Assembly: GCF_900116545.1 (NCBI RefSeq)
Contig: NZ_FPCK01000001.1
Coordinates: forward strand, 1,899,999 to 1,963,998
Length of the DNA: 64,000 nt
Origin: Devosia crocina
GTDB lineage: Bacteria > Pseudomonadota > Alphaproteobacteria > Rhizobiales > Devosiaceae
Direction of reading: 5' to 3'
In this document: piece by piece, positions 43,012 through 51,878 of the stretch
Layout: each line of letters opens with the position of its first letter
Position numbering within the stretch: the stretch's first letter is position 1
Program-made: the position numbers and the translations under genes
Notes under the pieces: generated by a model
Database searches by the model: none
The model's input: only the letters and a program-made list of their open reading frames with translations
What the model was told of the DNA's origin: nothing

Positions 43012-43402
43012 TCTTAGAGGGTCTAAGAGGTTTCTTCTCAAACCTCTTTCGGAAATTGCGAAGCAAATAGAGGGAGATAAAGAGGGTGTGAGGGTTGAGA
43101 GGATCGCCGCACGCTCATGAGGCCGATTTCGCCGCTCGCCGCATCACCCAAAACCCGCACCCCTCACCCCTTCCATAGGATACACGAGAGACAACCCTCT
43201 TGACCCTCTCAGATTTCTCGCAAGTGACTGATTTTGCTGTTGATTTCAGACGCAGAGGGTTGCATTTCACCCTCTCGAAAACCTCTCAACCCTCTGTCGC
43301 GCCGCGCAAGCGGCGAGAGGGTTGAGACTTCCGTTTTTCTTCTCTGATGAGGGGGTGCGGGGCGTGCGCCGCGGGGCCGCAACCCTCTGCGCGCGCACGC
43401 TT
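43012..43402. repeat. Inverted AACCCTC/GAGGGTT array, candidate replication origin or control region
   Basis: The 414-bp gap between the unknown gene at 42996 and the helicase gene carries no supported gene. It contains six exact copies of the 7-mer GAGGGTT/AACCCTC at 43090, 43193, 43255, 43288, 43317 and 43381, strictly alternating in orientation. CAGAGGGTTG/CAACCCTCTG occurs at 43253, 43287 and 43380. Iteron-like repeats beside a phage helicase suggest an origin; regulatory binding is the alternative. Confidence 0.55.
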
Positions 43403-43410
43403 TTGGCGAG

Positions 43411-45246
43411 CTAGAAACCCGGATCGTCTGGGTCGCGCGGCGGCGGACCGCCGGCATCGCTGGTCTGGGGAGGCTCGGCTTTCAGTTGCACGTCGAGATA
43501 GACGTAATAGGCGCCGCGTTCCTTCTTGTAGCCGAGGTCATTAAGCCGATCCCCGAAGCTGCGCTGGCTGGCGGCGCGCAGGCCATTGGCCTTGCACCAG
43601 GCTTCATAGGCTTCGAACAATGCGCCGGCGCGAACCTTCTTACCCTCGACCCGTTCGATGCAGGCCTCGGCAAAAACGCCGACATTGTCGCGTTCCTCGC
43701 GATAGTCCTGGGCAAATGCCTTGGCCTCTGGCGGCGTGAAATGGTCGAGGCCATGGGTGAGGTAGAGCAGCGCGCCCTCGATCAGCCAGTTGAGCACACC
43801 TGATCGCTCGGCATCGAGCTTGGCCGCCAGCAAGGTCGGGGCCATACGCTCGCCCTCGGGGATTTTCACGCCCCAGATGACGAACAGGAACCGTCGCCAG
43901 ATACCTTCATCCGTGCCCGAAATTGCCGGCTTGTTATTGCCCGAGAGCATGGGCGTGAACTTCGGCATGAACTCGAAGAAGTCTTTGTTGAGGAAGCGGG
44001 CGAGGATCTTCGTGCCGCCCGTCAACGCCTTGATCAGCTCTTCCTTGAGCGGCGTGTTCTTCGGTAGCTCTTCGATGGTCACGAGGCGCGCATTGTGAAG
44101 GCGCGCAATATCGGGGTTGGCCTGCTGGCCGGCACGCTGCCCGTCGCCCGTGATGGTTTCGGGCGAGGCAATCTGCCGATAGGAGCCGGCCAGACGCCCG
44201 ATCAGCTCGAAGAAGGCTGACTTGCCATTGGCGCCGGTACCATAGTGATAAAAGAGCTTCTGCTCATCATTGCCACCGAACAGCAGCGCCACGGCCGTCG
44301 ACACCTGGATGAAGGTTCGCCACCGAGCCTCCGGCTGCACCTTGCCAAGGAAACCGTCGCGAAAGAACTCGCACTCGGCCTCGGCATGATATTCGACATC
44401 GGCCATTTTGGTGATGAGGTCATCGCGATCATGCGGCCGGAATTCGAAGCGACCGATCTTGCGCGCGCCGCCTTCCGGTTGGTCCGGGTCGAGCTCGCGC
44501 CAGAAGCGCAGCGTGCCATTGGCAATGTTGAACAGCATGTCATCGGCATCGAGCCGCTCGATCGGCATGGCCTTGAGCGATTGTGCCTGTTCGATCATCG
44601 CCTTGGTCTTACTGGCATTGCCCGAGCTGATGGCAAAAGCCCGCCGCGACGAGCGGCGCTTGCTCAACGCCGTGCGAATCTCGACACCACGCTTGATCGC
44701 GTTTTCATCTGCCGAGGTCAGCGTGCCCTTCTTGCGCATGGCCGCGTCGGCCCGCTCAATCCACTTCTTTTCGGCGTCCGTTGCTTCGAGCTCGATGGCT
44801 TCGAGCTTGATCTTGTCGACGATGAACTGGGCCAGAAGCCGCACCTCGAGATCGGCTTCGTCCCGCAGCCAGTGCGAGCCGCGCCACACGAGCCAGCCGA
44901 GGCCAGTTACATAGAGCAGGCTGTCGCCGAACCACGCCACCAGGCGCCGGCCATTGTCGCGGTCGTTCTGGTCGAGCCCCTTGCAAAAACGGATGATAAT
45001 CCGCTCGTTCTCGCTGGCATTGTCATTATTACCGAAATCGGCATCGAGGTCGGGCAAATCCTCGCCATCGTGGCCGGGATCGTTCGGGTCCGCTGCCAGC
45101 GGCTCAGCCTCTGCCTTCGTCTTGCGCCCGCCACGCTTTGGCTTGTCAGTCGCACCCTTGCCACCATCGACAACAGTGAGCGTCACCTTTGTGCGCTTCT
45201 GGGCTGCTTTCTTGACAGGGTTGTCGTCGTCGGGCGTATCGGTCAC
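43411..45246 (-). CDS. DNA helicase/primase-helicase, D5/P4 (phage/plasmid primase) family
   Basis: 611 aa replication protein. The C-terminal superfamily-3 helicase has Walker A FYHYGTGANGKSAFFELIGRL near residue 335 and later MLSGNNKPAISGTDEGIWRR (sensor region) and FAQDYREERDNVGVFAEACIE (D5 C-terminal). The N-terminal 100 residues are acidic and Lys-rich without a Zn finger, so priming is done by the next protein. ATGA overlap with the primase gene. Confidence 0.92.
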   Translation of the reverse strand: MTDTPDDDNPVKKAAQKRTKVTLTVVDGGKGATDKPKRGGRKTKAEAEPLAADPNDPGHDGEDLPDLDADFGNNDNASENERIIIRFCKGLDQNDRDNGRRLVAWFGDSLLYVTGLGWLVWRGSHWLRDEADLEVRLLAQFIVDKIKLEAIELEATDAEKKWIERADAAMRKKGTLTSADENAIKRGVEIRTALSKRRSSRRAFAISSGNASKTKAMIEQAQSLKAMPIERLDADDMLFNIANGTLRFWRELDPDQPEGGARKIGRFEFRPHDRDDLITKMADVEYHAEAECEFFRDGFLGKVQPEARWRTFIQVSTAVALLFGGNDEQKLFYHYGTGANGKSAFFELIGRLAGSYRQIASPETITGDGQRAGQQANPDIARLHNARLVTIEELPKNTPLKEELIKALTGGTKILARFLNKDFFEFMPKFTPMLSGNNKPAISGTDEGIWRRFLFVIWGVKIPEGERMAPTLLAAKLDAERSGVLNWLIEGALLYLTHGLDHFTPPEAKAFAQDYREERDNVGVFAEACIERVEGKKVRAGALFEAYEAWCKANGLRAASQRSFGDRLNDLGYKKERGAYYVYLDVQLKAEPPQTSDAGGPPPRDPDDPGF

Positions 45247-46436
45247 AGGCTCACCCGCACGAGGTCGTTCAAGTCCTTTCCGTCACCCAGAGGGTTGACG
45301 AAATTGACGTCGAGAGAGGGAAGGGAGGGGTCGAGGGTGCGCTTGGCAAGACGTGCCGCCAGGGCGCGTTTGAGCCCGCGGGTCAGCTTCTCGACCGTCT
45401 TGGTTTCGGCCTCGTCGCTGTCGCAGAGAAAGACCAGCTCTTCGCACCAATCGGGCGGCACGAAGCAGTCCCAATCGTCGAGGTCGGGCTCGTCTTCCTG
45501 GCGCTTGTTATCGAAATCGCGATAGGCCTTGCCGGCCATGTTGCCGAGGTCGACGCCCGCCCAATAGGCCGTGCCCGGCTCGAAATTGTGCCGCAGCATG
45601 GTGAGCGTCGTTTCGATCCCCTCGCCCATGACAATCCGGCGCACCGATTTGGGCGTGTAAAGCTTGATCGCCCCGCCCTTCTTGCTGCCGCGCACCTTCT
45701 TAGCCGGCATCGTCTGCGGCGAGCCGTCCGCCTCGGTCTTGCTGGGGTGAAAGAGCACGACCTTGCCATTGGGCTGGCCAAGGTCGATCCATGTCTGGTG
45801 CACGGCGCCGAATGAGCCATCGGGCAACACCACGGCCGCCACCATGGCTGGGCCGGTGTGCAGCGTCGGATAAGTCTTGCGCCCATCTGCACCGGTTACT
45901 TCGGTGACATAGGGCAGCGCGGGAACCTCGCGCAGCAAGACCTTATCGAGCTTTACCGCGATTCCGCGCAGTGCCAGATAATCGGCGACACCGCCACGGC
46001 CTGCCGGCATCGGCAAGCTCGACCGATTCCAAACCGACTTGCCTTCATTGATGGCCCGCAGCCGACGCTTTTCTTCCTCGGCCGCGCGCTCGCGTTCCCG
46101 CCGCTCGGCCTCTTGGTGAATACGCGCCGCTTCCTCGGCCGAGATAGGGTCAGCGACAGTGCGGCCGGTGATCAGCTCGCAGGCCCGCACGAATTTGACG
46201 TTCTCGGTCGCCATGACGAGGTCGATCACGCCATGCCCGGAAATACCGCAGCGCCGACAGTTGAAGGTGTTTTTCGTCGTGTGGATGGCGAAACGATCTG
46301 TGCCGCCGCAATTGGGGCATGGCCCAGCTTTGTCGGCACCCGGCCCGAGCTTCCAACCCTTGAAGTTGGCCCAACTCCAGCAGGTGACAGCAAGCGCGTC
46401 GAGTTTGAGCGCTTCGAGTTCGCGCGGCAGGCTCAT
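45243..46436 (-). CDS. DNA primase with zinc finger and Toprim domain
   Basis: 397 aa. The N-terminal CHC2-like zinc finger is GPCPNCGGTDRFAIH ... FNCRRCGISGHG (residues 38-68). The middle is a charged helical linker, and the C-terminal Toprim domain has VMGEGIETTLTML near 265 and LVFLCDSDEAETKT near 338 (catalytic Glu and Asp-x-Asp). With the D5 helicase it forms the phage primosome. Coupled by ATGA on both sides. Confidence 0.92.
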   Translation of the reverse strand: MSLPRELEALKLDALAVTCWSWANFKGWKLGPGADKAGPCPNCGGTDRFAIHTTKNTFNCRRCGISGHGVIDLVMATENVKFVRACELITGRTVADPISAEEAARIHQEAERRERERAAEEEKRRLRAINEGKSVWNRSSLPMPAGRGGVADYLALRGIAVKLDKVLLREVPALPYVTEVTGADGRKTYPTLHTGPAMVAAVVLPDGSFGAVHQTWIDLGQPNGKVVLFHPSKTEADGSPQTMPAKKVRGSKKGGAIKLYTPKSVRRIVMGEGIETTLTMLRHNFEPGTAYWAGVDLGNMAGKAYRDFDNKRQEDEPDLDDWDCFVPPDWCEELVFLCDSDEAETKTVEKLTRGLKRALAARLAKRTLDPSLPSLDVNFVNPLGDGKDLNDLVRVSL

Positions 46437-47089
46437 GCCACTTCCTCCGCTTCGAATTTCTCGGTCTGGTTCCCCCAGCTCGCCCAGCCGGGGCGCTTCT
46501 GCCGGGCAAACAGCTCGACATAGGGCCCGTCGAACAGCGTCTCGATCCGGGAATATTGTTCGTCTGGCTTGCGGCTATGCTCACGCCGCGGAGCGCGGAT
46601 CGCTTCGAACGGAGCGCATTCGATGAAGTCACGCACGCTGCGCGTTCCCGCCGCCGTCACCCCGGCGAAAAGATCGGCCGGCACCTCCTGGCGCAGCGAA
46701 GGCTCGCCGCGCGTGCAGAGCAGACAGGGCTCAAGGTTCTTCCGCGTGCCATAGCCGGGGCCAAAGGCATATTTGCCGGTCGCGGGATTGAACTTGATCC
46801 ACTCCCAGGCAAGCCCCGAAAAGCTAAAACCCCAGGCTTCGATGACCCGCATCCAGTCCGGCATCAGCGGCCAGGTGACCCACATGAAGAGCGCGCAATC
46901 ATCAGCCGCCAGCACATCGACAGGAAGCGCGCAGATCTCGTCTGTCGGCATGCAATCATAGTGCGCCTGCGGCGCCTTGGCCTCGCCCTTGGCGGAGCGG
47001 ACACCGAATAGCCACGGCGGATCAGCCAGAATGACGCGATAGCCGCCGAGCGGTCGCATTTCGGCAAAGGTGCGAGCGATATTCGTCAT
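46433..47089 (-). CDS. MT-A70-family adenine-N6 DNA methyltransferase
   Basis: 218 aa. The catalytic DPPW (VILADPPWLFG) is at residues 20-30. CALFMWVTWPLMPDWMRVIEAWGF and YGTRKNLEPCLLCTRG follow as in phage and plasmid MT-A70 enzymes of the Ime4/CcrM-related group. It probably methylates adenine in phage DNA to block host restriction. Next to a C5-cytosine methyltransferase. Confidence 0.92.
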   Translation of the reverse strand: MTNIARTFAEMRPLGGYRVILADPPWLFGVRSAKGEAKAPQAHYDCMPTDEICALPVDVLAADDCALFMWVTWPLMPDWMRVIEAWGFSFSGLAWEWIKFNPATGKYAFGPGYGTRKNLEPCLLCTRGEPSLRQEVPADLFAGVTAAGTRSVRDFIECAPFEAIRAPRREHSRKPDEQYSRIETLFDGPYVELFARQKRPGWASWGNQTEKFEAEEVA

Positions 47090-48879
47090 TCCGCCGCCAC
47101 CAAAGCCATGGCCGGGGTCACATTTAGGCGCGCGAGCAGTTCGATCGGATAGGGCGGCACCGAGTTGCCGACCAGGTGATACTTGTGCGTCTTGGTCAGC
47201 TTCCTGACTTTGCCGTCAATGGTGACTTCGTCGGGCAGCGCGCCTTTCGCGAACCCATGGGCCGCGGCACCTTCCTCCGGCTCGAGCATTCGCGTGCCGA
47301 TATCGGTGATGATCATCTCTTGGCCATTTACATTCACCGTCACGAGCCCATGACGTGCCTTGGCGGTCAGCGCAGTAAGCGGGTCGGCCATGTCCTGATC
47401 CTGTCCACCCTGCCCGTAATAGCGCTGCAGGAACGCAAGGATGAGGTGCGCATGATTACCTCCGGCCGAGATGGCGGCGAGTGGCTCGCCCATCGGCCGC
47501 CCGGCAACGCTCGTGCCATGCATGTCTCCGAGTGCCGCAGCCACAAGCGCCGTTTTGCCACTGCCGCCACAGGTTGCGGCGGGCAGCGGTTCACCAACGT
47601 CCGCAGGAAGGCTATTGCCGAACTGTCGATCGAGACACACCGAAACGAGCCCGATTTGGGGCTGAACCGTGAAGGTGCCCGCAGGCTCTTTGGCATCACG
47701 CCCGGGGTTCACCCCGCCCTCGCGCCGAACATCGGTATTGTGCTGCGCCAGAAATGTCGCGACGAGTTGCGCCTTGCTGCCACCTACCTGCGTTCCAGCA
47801 GGCTCCGCCATATCCAGAATGCGCGGAGCCTGGCCTTCGCGCTCACCATAGCCCGATTGCACCATGGTCGCAGCCACCAGCGACAGTTCGCCCCGGTGCG
47901 CCGTTGTCAGCGTCCGCAGCGGGTCGCGAATATCGTGGTTCGCGCGCTCTCCGGCATGCGTGATCGGCATGATGAAAGGACGCTTGGCCTCGATGACGTG
48001 CCGGACCACCCCGCGCGCTATCCGCCGATGCGAGGCCGGTGCCAGATCCTTCTTGCGTCCGAAGATCGACCGCACAGGCAGCGAATAGTCGATAATGGTA
48101 TGCGCACCGACCCAGGGCTTGAGCCCCAGCCGCTTGGCATCTTTTCGTGGCGCATGCGTGCGCTCTGGCCAATGGATAGGCTCGCCTTTGCGCTTCATCA
48201 CGCCGAGGAGGCGAGTCCGGATCGTCGCCACGCCCCAATCGGCGAAATTAACCACGCGAAATTCGAAGTCATAGCCCAAGGCGTGGATGTGCTTGCAGAA
48301 AGCCTTCCAGATACGGCCTTTGAATTTTGGGTCCGGAATCAGCCATTGCTCTTGAACGGGAACCCGCTCGCCCTTGGCGGCGACTGAGCCGTCCAGCCGC
48401 AGCACCCGCCCTGTCACCGGGTCGCGCTTCGCGATCAACGGTCCCCAAGTCTGGATTTCCCGAACGTTCTCCAGCGTCACCACTTCGACATCGGCTTGGC
48501 CGAGCCAGCGGCAGATGACCCACGCCAGCGACCGGCGCCGCTTGCTGACAGGCTTGCTCCCCTTGGCCACCGAGAAATGCGTGCAGTCCGGAGAGGCATG
48601 GAGGGCACGAACGCCGCGCCCTTGAGTGACATCGCGGGGCGCCGCCTCGAACACGTCGCAGCGCATATGCCGCGTGTGCGGATGGCGCGATTCATGTACG
48701 GCGACGGCAAACTTGTCGTGATTGATCGCGACGTTGACGTGGAAGCCAGCAGCCTCATACCCGTCGCAGGCACCACCCATGCCGGCGAAAAGCACGACCG
48801 TAATGCGATCGTCGAGCCCGAACTGCGGTGAAGCCGCTCGAACAGCTTTTGCCGAGGCGAATTTCCCATGCGCGTTCAT
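47086..48879 (-). CDS. C5-cytosine DNA methyltransferase
   Basis: 597 aa. Motif I is VVLFAGMGGACDGYEAAGF, motif IV ASPDCTHFSVAKG with the catalytic Cys in PDC, motif VI VVTLENVREI, and motif X YHLVGNSVPPYPIELLA near the C terminus. Between VI and X lies an enlarged target-recognition region with about six degenerate repeats of EPL.T.T....GLV...L. Large phage methyltransferases of this type may recognise several sequences. Coupled to the MT-A70 gene by ATGA. Confidence 0.93.
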   Translation of the reverse strand: MNAHGKFASAKAVRAASPQFGLDDRITVVLFAGMGGACDGYEAAGFHVNVAINHDKFAVAVHESRHPHTRHMRCDVFEAAPRDVTQGRGVRALHASPDCTHFSVAKGSKPVSKRRRSLAWVICRWLGQADVEVVTLENVREIQTWGPLIAKRDPVTGRVLRLDGSVAAKGERVPVQEQWLIPDPKFKGRIWKAFCKHIHALGYDFEFRVVNFADWGVATIRTRLLGVMKRKGEPIHWPERTHAPRKDAKRLGLKPWVGAHTIIDYSLPVRSIFGRKKDLAPASHRRIARGVVRHVIEAKRPFIMPITHAGERANHDIRDPLRTLTTAHRGELSLVAATMVQSGYGEREGQAPRILDMAEPAGTQVGGSKAQLVATFLAQHNTDVRREGGVNPGRDAKEPAGTFTVQPQIGLVSVCLDRQFGNSLPADVGEPLPAATCGGSGKTALVAAALGDMHGTSVAGRPMGEPLAAISAGGNHAHLILAFLQRYYGQGGQDQDMADPLTALTAKARHGLVTVNVNGQEMIITDIGTRMLEPEEGAAAHGFAKGALPDEVTIDGKVRKLTKTHKYHLVGNSVPPYPIELLARLNVTPAMALVAAE

Positions 48880-49115
48880 CTACCCACCTCGATGGACACG
48901 ATCCTGCGATTGTGAAAATCCCGGCCACCATCGGTCACGACGACGAGCCGCTTGAACTGTTCGATGGCCTCTTCCAGCTGCTCGACCTGGGCGAGGTCAT
49001 AATCAGCCAGCACCAGCCCGCCTTGGTTCTCGACCAGCAGCCGATGATCGCCCGAAGGCTCGAGCTGGGCGCGGGGATGGATCGAGGGCGAATGATATTG
49101 CGGCGCGCGTCTCAT
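48876..49115 (-). CDS. Small phage protein, unknown
   Basis: 79 aa from ATG 49115. It is acidic in the middle (ADYDLAQVEQLEEAIEQFKRL) and ends with RRIVSIEVGR. The start is set by an ATGA overlap with the upstream gene; the stop overlaps the methyltransferase start the same way. Function unknown. Confidence 0.7.
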   Translation of the reverse strand: MRRAPQYHSPSIHPRAQLEPSGDHRLLVENQGGLVLADYDLAQVEQLEEAIEQFKRLVVVTDGGRDFHNRRIVSIEVGR

Positions 49116-50236
49116 GCCTCGCCTCCTGCCCGATACTGATGGGCGAGCATGCGGTTCCTGCTGGTCAAACCCAGCCGGTTGGCCCAGGTCGCAACGGTGC
49201 CATAGGGATGGCCGAGATCCTGGCACATGATGGCGAGCGGCACTTCGGCGGCATAGCCGGCGCGCATTGCGGCCTCGGCCGTCTGCTTGGTCAGCTTGCC
49301 CTTGTGCGGCAGGAGGAGCGCAATCTCGCCCTCATAGGCCTCACGCAACCGGGCGCGCTCAAGGAAATCAGGTGCCGTCTGTCCGGCTGTCACGCCATCA
49401 CCTGGGCGTCCACGTTCGGCTCTGAGGGTATCGACCGACTGCCTCCCAGCGGCATCCTTTGGCCCCGCAGCGCTCAGCCGCTGGTCGGTATCCAGAGGCT
49501 GCGGGCAATCGTTCGCCGTTCCCGGCAATTCCGTTTCGCCGTCGAGCGCGCGCAGCGCCACGTCAGCCAGCGAGCCCATGGCCTTGATGGCCTCGGGCGT
49601 AAAATCCACCGTGTCGCCATCGAGCGCGGCAATGCCGCAGAACTCGGCGAGCTTGAGCACCGCCTCGCTGCTCACCCGATCGCTGGCCATGCTGAGCGTC
49701 AGCACCGAAAAGGCAAACTGATGCCAGCGGCGCGGTTCCAGCGGCTGCACAGGCGCAGGCTTGTCGGCCTTGACCGGCTTCTTCTTTGGCGGGCTGACGA
49801 TCGGCGCATCGGCCGCAAGCGTCTTTTCCCGCTTGTCGCTGATCACTCGCTCGAAATCGTCGTCTGCCAGCTCCGCCAGGTGCTGCGCCCGGCTCGACAG
49901 CTTCTTGCTGATCCCGATTTCGGCCAGCGTGAAGGTGGTATTGTCGAAAACCGGTTCCTCTGCGGCACCGGTTTCGTCATCCAGATTGGAGTTCTGCGCC
50001 GGGCGCCCGCCAAGGCTCATTTCGCCATTGGCTTTTGCCTTGCGCAGCAAAATGCCAAGCTTGCGCTCTGCCCGCGCACCCAGCTCCTGCGCGTCGGCCT
50101 GGAGGCGCCGGTCCCGGGCGATCTTGGCATAGGCCTTGGCCTGCTCGGCCATGTTGCGGATATCGACCACTTCGTCGACCCGCACCGCTGCGGCCAGCGC
50201 TTCCTTGGCGCTTTCATAGAGGGCGAGCTGGCTCAT
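49112..50236 (-). CDS. Phage protein with helical N-terminal domain and C-terminal HTH-like end
   Basis: 374 aa. The N-terminal 140 residues (IRNMAEQAKAYAKIARDRRL, RAERKLGILLRKAK, LSSRAQHLAELADDDFERV) are a helical domain common in rhizobial phage early proteins. The C-terminal residues (TVATWANRLGLTSRNRML) have helix-turn-helix spacing, so DNA binding is likely. Between them is a Lys/Pro-rich and acidic linker. Member of the ATGA-coupled operon. Confidence 0.7.
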   Translation of the reverse strand: MSQLALYESAKEALAAAVRVDEVVDIRNMAEQAKAYAKIARDRRLQADAQELGARAERKLGILLRKAKANGEMSLGGRPAQNSNLDDETGAAEEPVFDNTTFTLAEIGISKKLSSRAQHLAELADDDFERVISDKREKTLAADAPIVSPPKKKPVKADKPAPVQPLEPRRWHQFAFSVLTLSMASDRVSSEAVLKLAEFCGIAALDGDTVDFTPEAIKAMGSLADVALRALDGETELPGTANDCPQPLDTDQRLSAAGPKDAAGRQSVDTLRAERGRPGDGVTAGQTAPDFLERARLREAYEGEIALLLPHKGKLTKQTAEAAMRAGYAAEVPLAIMCQDLGHPYGTVATWANRLGLTSRNRMLAHQYRAGGEA

Positions 50237-50514
50237 GCTGGCTCACCGACAAAGTTGAGATGATGCGCGAAGAGGGCGAGATCGTCGGCCTGCTCAATGA
50301 CGGGCTTGAAGCATTCGACATTGAAGCCCGCGTCGAGAATGCCGGGAAACTCGAGGTAAAGATTGCCACAGCGGACAAAGGTGTCGCTGATCACCAGCAC
50401 ATCGCCATAGGCCGGGAAATCGAGACCTGGCTGCGTGTCATGCCCTGATGGGCGCCAGCTGCCATTGCTCGCGATACAAACACACTTCGCCCCCGGCTTC
50501 GCCCAGTTGCTCAT
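50233..50514 (-). CDS. Small phage early protein, unknown
   Basis: 93 aa; MSNWAKPGAKCVCIASNGSW then GDVLVISDTFVRCGNLYLEFPG. Beta-rich, four cysteines but no CxxC pair on each side as a zinc ribbon would need. ATGA-coupled to the CII-like gene and to the 374-aa gene. Confidence 0.7.
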   Translation of the reverse strand: MSNWAKPGAKCVCIASNGSWRPSGHDTQPGLDFPAYGDVLVISDTFVRCGNLYLEFPGILDAGFNVECFKPVIEQADDLALFAHHLNFVGEPA

Positions 50515-50975
50515 TTCGCCGCCTCCGCCTTGATCTGCTCGGACAGCGCATGCGCACTCACGATCACGCCCTGCAACTTGCCGACGATCCGCTCGCTCTC
50601 TTCTTCCGAGATCTGTCCGTCGGCGAGAGCCTGCCCGATTGCGACCATCACCTTCCCCAGCTGCACGGCCATCTTGCCCGAGCTTTCGATCACGCAGGCC
50701 GGGCCCACCCCTTCGGGCAGCTTGATCACGACGGCGCCGACAACATCGGCTAGCTGCTGCAACAAGGCCGTCGAGCCGGTTACATCGAGCAGGTCCGCCA
50801 CCACGTCGAGCGGGGCGAATTCGGGCCGGTTGCGGTTTTCGTAAAGGGAGATGGTCTGCTGATCGACGCGCGTCAGCTCGGCCGCCCGCTCCTGGCTGCC
50901 CACTTCCTTGCGCAGTTCGCGAAATTCGGTTTTCAGCGCCAGATACACATCGGCGCGCAGGCGTCGGCTATCCAT
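50511..50975 (-). CDS. CII-family phage transcriptional regulator
   Basis: 154 aa from ATG 50975. The N-terminal segment YLALKTEFRELRKEVGSQERAAEL with TRVDQQTISLYENRNRP is the phage CII-type helix-turn-helix. The rest includes a helical oligomerisation region. First gene of the leftward operon, so it may control it or the lysogeny decision. Divergent from the plus gene at 51085. Confidence 0.83.
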   Translation of the reverse strand: MDSRRLRADVYLALKTEFRELRKEVGSQERAAELTRVDQQTISLYENRNRPEFAPLDVVADLLDVTGSTALLQQLADVVGAVVIKLPEGVGPACVIESSGKMAVQLGKVMVAIGQALADGQISEEESERIVGKLQGVIVSAHALSEQIKAEAAK

Positions 50976-51084
50976 GCGTAAAGCCCTCGGCACTTACGTG
51001 GTGACACATTTCGCGCAGAGCGCGAGAACTGGCCCATCGGCCGGCCTTGGCCAAAGCCAGGGCTCGGCTGCTGGGGGCAAAGCG

Positions 51085-51399
51085 ATGACGAGATTTCCCA
51101 ACTACGAGCCGAGCACGGCCCTGCGCGAGGCGATCGCGGCATACAGGCAAGCGCGCGCCGCAAGAGCGGTTGGCCTGGGCCAGAGCGATCCGGCAAAAAG
51201 GGACCGGGCAGTGATCGCGGGAGAGGATGCGATCAGCATGCCCGGCCAGTTGGGAGGCCCCGACGCCCTCACCGAAACGCCGGGGCGTGAAGGCACCGAA
51301 ACCGGCGCGGCAAGCAAGGGCAGCTGCCACGATCGGGGGGGACGTCCCGACTTTTCCGGTTCCGATGCCCTCGCGTCCGGGCGTGATGATGATGCGTGA
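51085..51399 (+). CDS. Small phage protein, unknown
   Basis: 104 aa from ATG 51085, with GGGGG 7 nt upstream. MTRFPNYEPSTALREAIAAYRQARAARAV starts with a helix; the rest is Gly, Asp and Arg rich and looks disordered. It is convergent with the gene ending at 51402 and divergent from the CII-like gene. Coding assignment is moderate because the rest is compositionally simple. Confidence 0.5.
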   Translation: MTRFPNYEPSTALREAIAAYRQARAARAVGLGQSDPAKRDRAVIAGEDAISMPGQLGGPDALTETPGREGTETGAASKGSCHDRGGRPDFSGSDALASGRDDDA

Positions 51400-51401
51400 A
51401 G

Positions 51402-51587
51402 TCATGGCTTCACCTGCTGGTTCTGGCGCGGCGTCACGCGGATCGTGGTGCGCAGCTGGCGGAGGGTCTTGGGGCTCACGCCGGGCCGGTCGAGCAGCAA
51501 CAGGCGGGCGCTCTCGCCATCCTGCAGCTGGTGCCGCAATGAATCGGTCAGGGCGCGCCGCGCCGAATGATTGGCAAAGCGCTTCAT
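51402..51587 (-). CDS. Small basic phage protein in the immunity region
   Basis: 61 aa from ATG 51587. Arg-rich with RPGVSPKTLRQLRTTIRV near the end. GAGG is about 8 nt upstream and the ATGA overlap with the Cro-like gene fixes the start. Unknown function, probably co-expressed with cro. Confidence 0.6.
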   Translation of the reverse strand: MKRFANHSARRALTDSLRHQLQDGESARLLLLDRPGVSPKTLRQLRTTIRVTPRQNQQVKP

Positions 51588-51793
51588 GCCGACACCTCGT
51601 CAGGACGCAGCACAAAATCGTTGGGTGTAACTTGACCACCGGTCACTTCGAAGATGCGCCTCATCTGATCCGGCCTGGGCACGCGCTCATCGCGAAGCCA
51701 TTTCCGGACGCCAGACGCGGTGACCCCGCCCACTTGCGTGGCGAAATCGTCGAGATCGAGAGCTTCGCTCTTAAGGTACGAAATTAGCTTCAT
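51584..51793 (-). CDS. Cro/YdaS-like phage repressor
   Basis: 69 aa from ATG 51793. The helix-turn-helix LDDFATQVGGVTASGVRKWLRDERVPRPDQ matches small Cro/YdaS-type regulators, followed by a beta-hairpin end. It is divergent from the CI-like gene across the operator pair at 51803-51846, the standard lambdoid arrangement. It should repress ci and the leftward early promoter. Confidence 0.82.
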   Translation of the reverse strand: MKLISYLKSEALDLDDFATQVGGVTASGVRKWLRDERVPRPDQMRRIFEVTGGQVTPNDFVLRPDEVSA

Positions 51794-51802
51794 ACCAGAA
51801 CA

Positions 51803-51846
51803 GTTACCCAATCTGGGTAACATTGGCAACCCCACATTGGGGAAAC
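51803..51846. promoter_or_regulatory. CI/Cro operator pair between divergent cro and ci
   Basis: GTTACCCAATCTGGGTAAC (51803-51821) and AACCCCACATTGGGGAAAC (51828-51846). Cores ACCCA-ATC-TGGGT and CCCCA-CAT-TGGGG have the same N3 spacing, centres 24 bp apart. A half-site, GTTCCCCACATGG, covers the ci start at 51870-51882. Confidence 0.8.
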
Positions 51847-51878
51847 TTGTCTCGACTGAGTTGTGGAAGGTTCCCCAC

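Noticed and set aside
47086..48879. GGSGKT in the C5-methyltransferase as an ATP-binding P-loop
   Set aside because: It lies in one copy of the EPL.T....LV repeat in the recognition region; no Walker B or NTPase fold around it.
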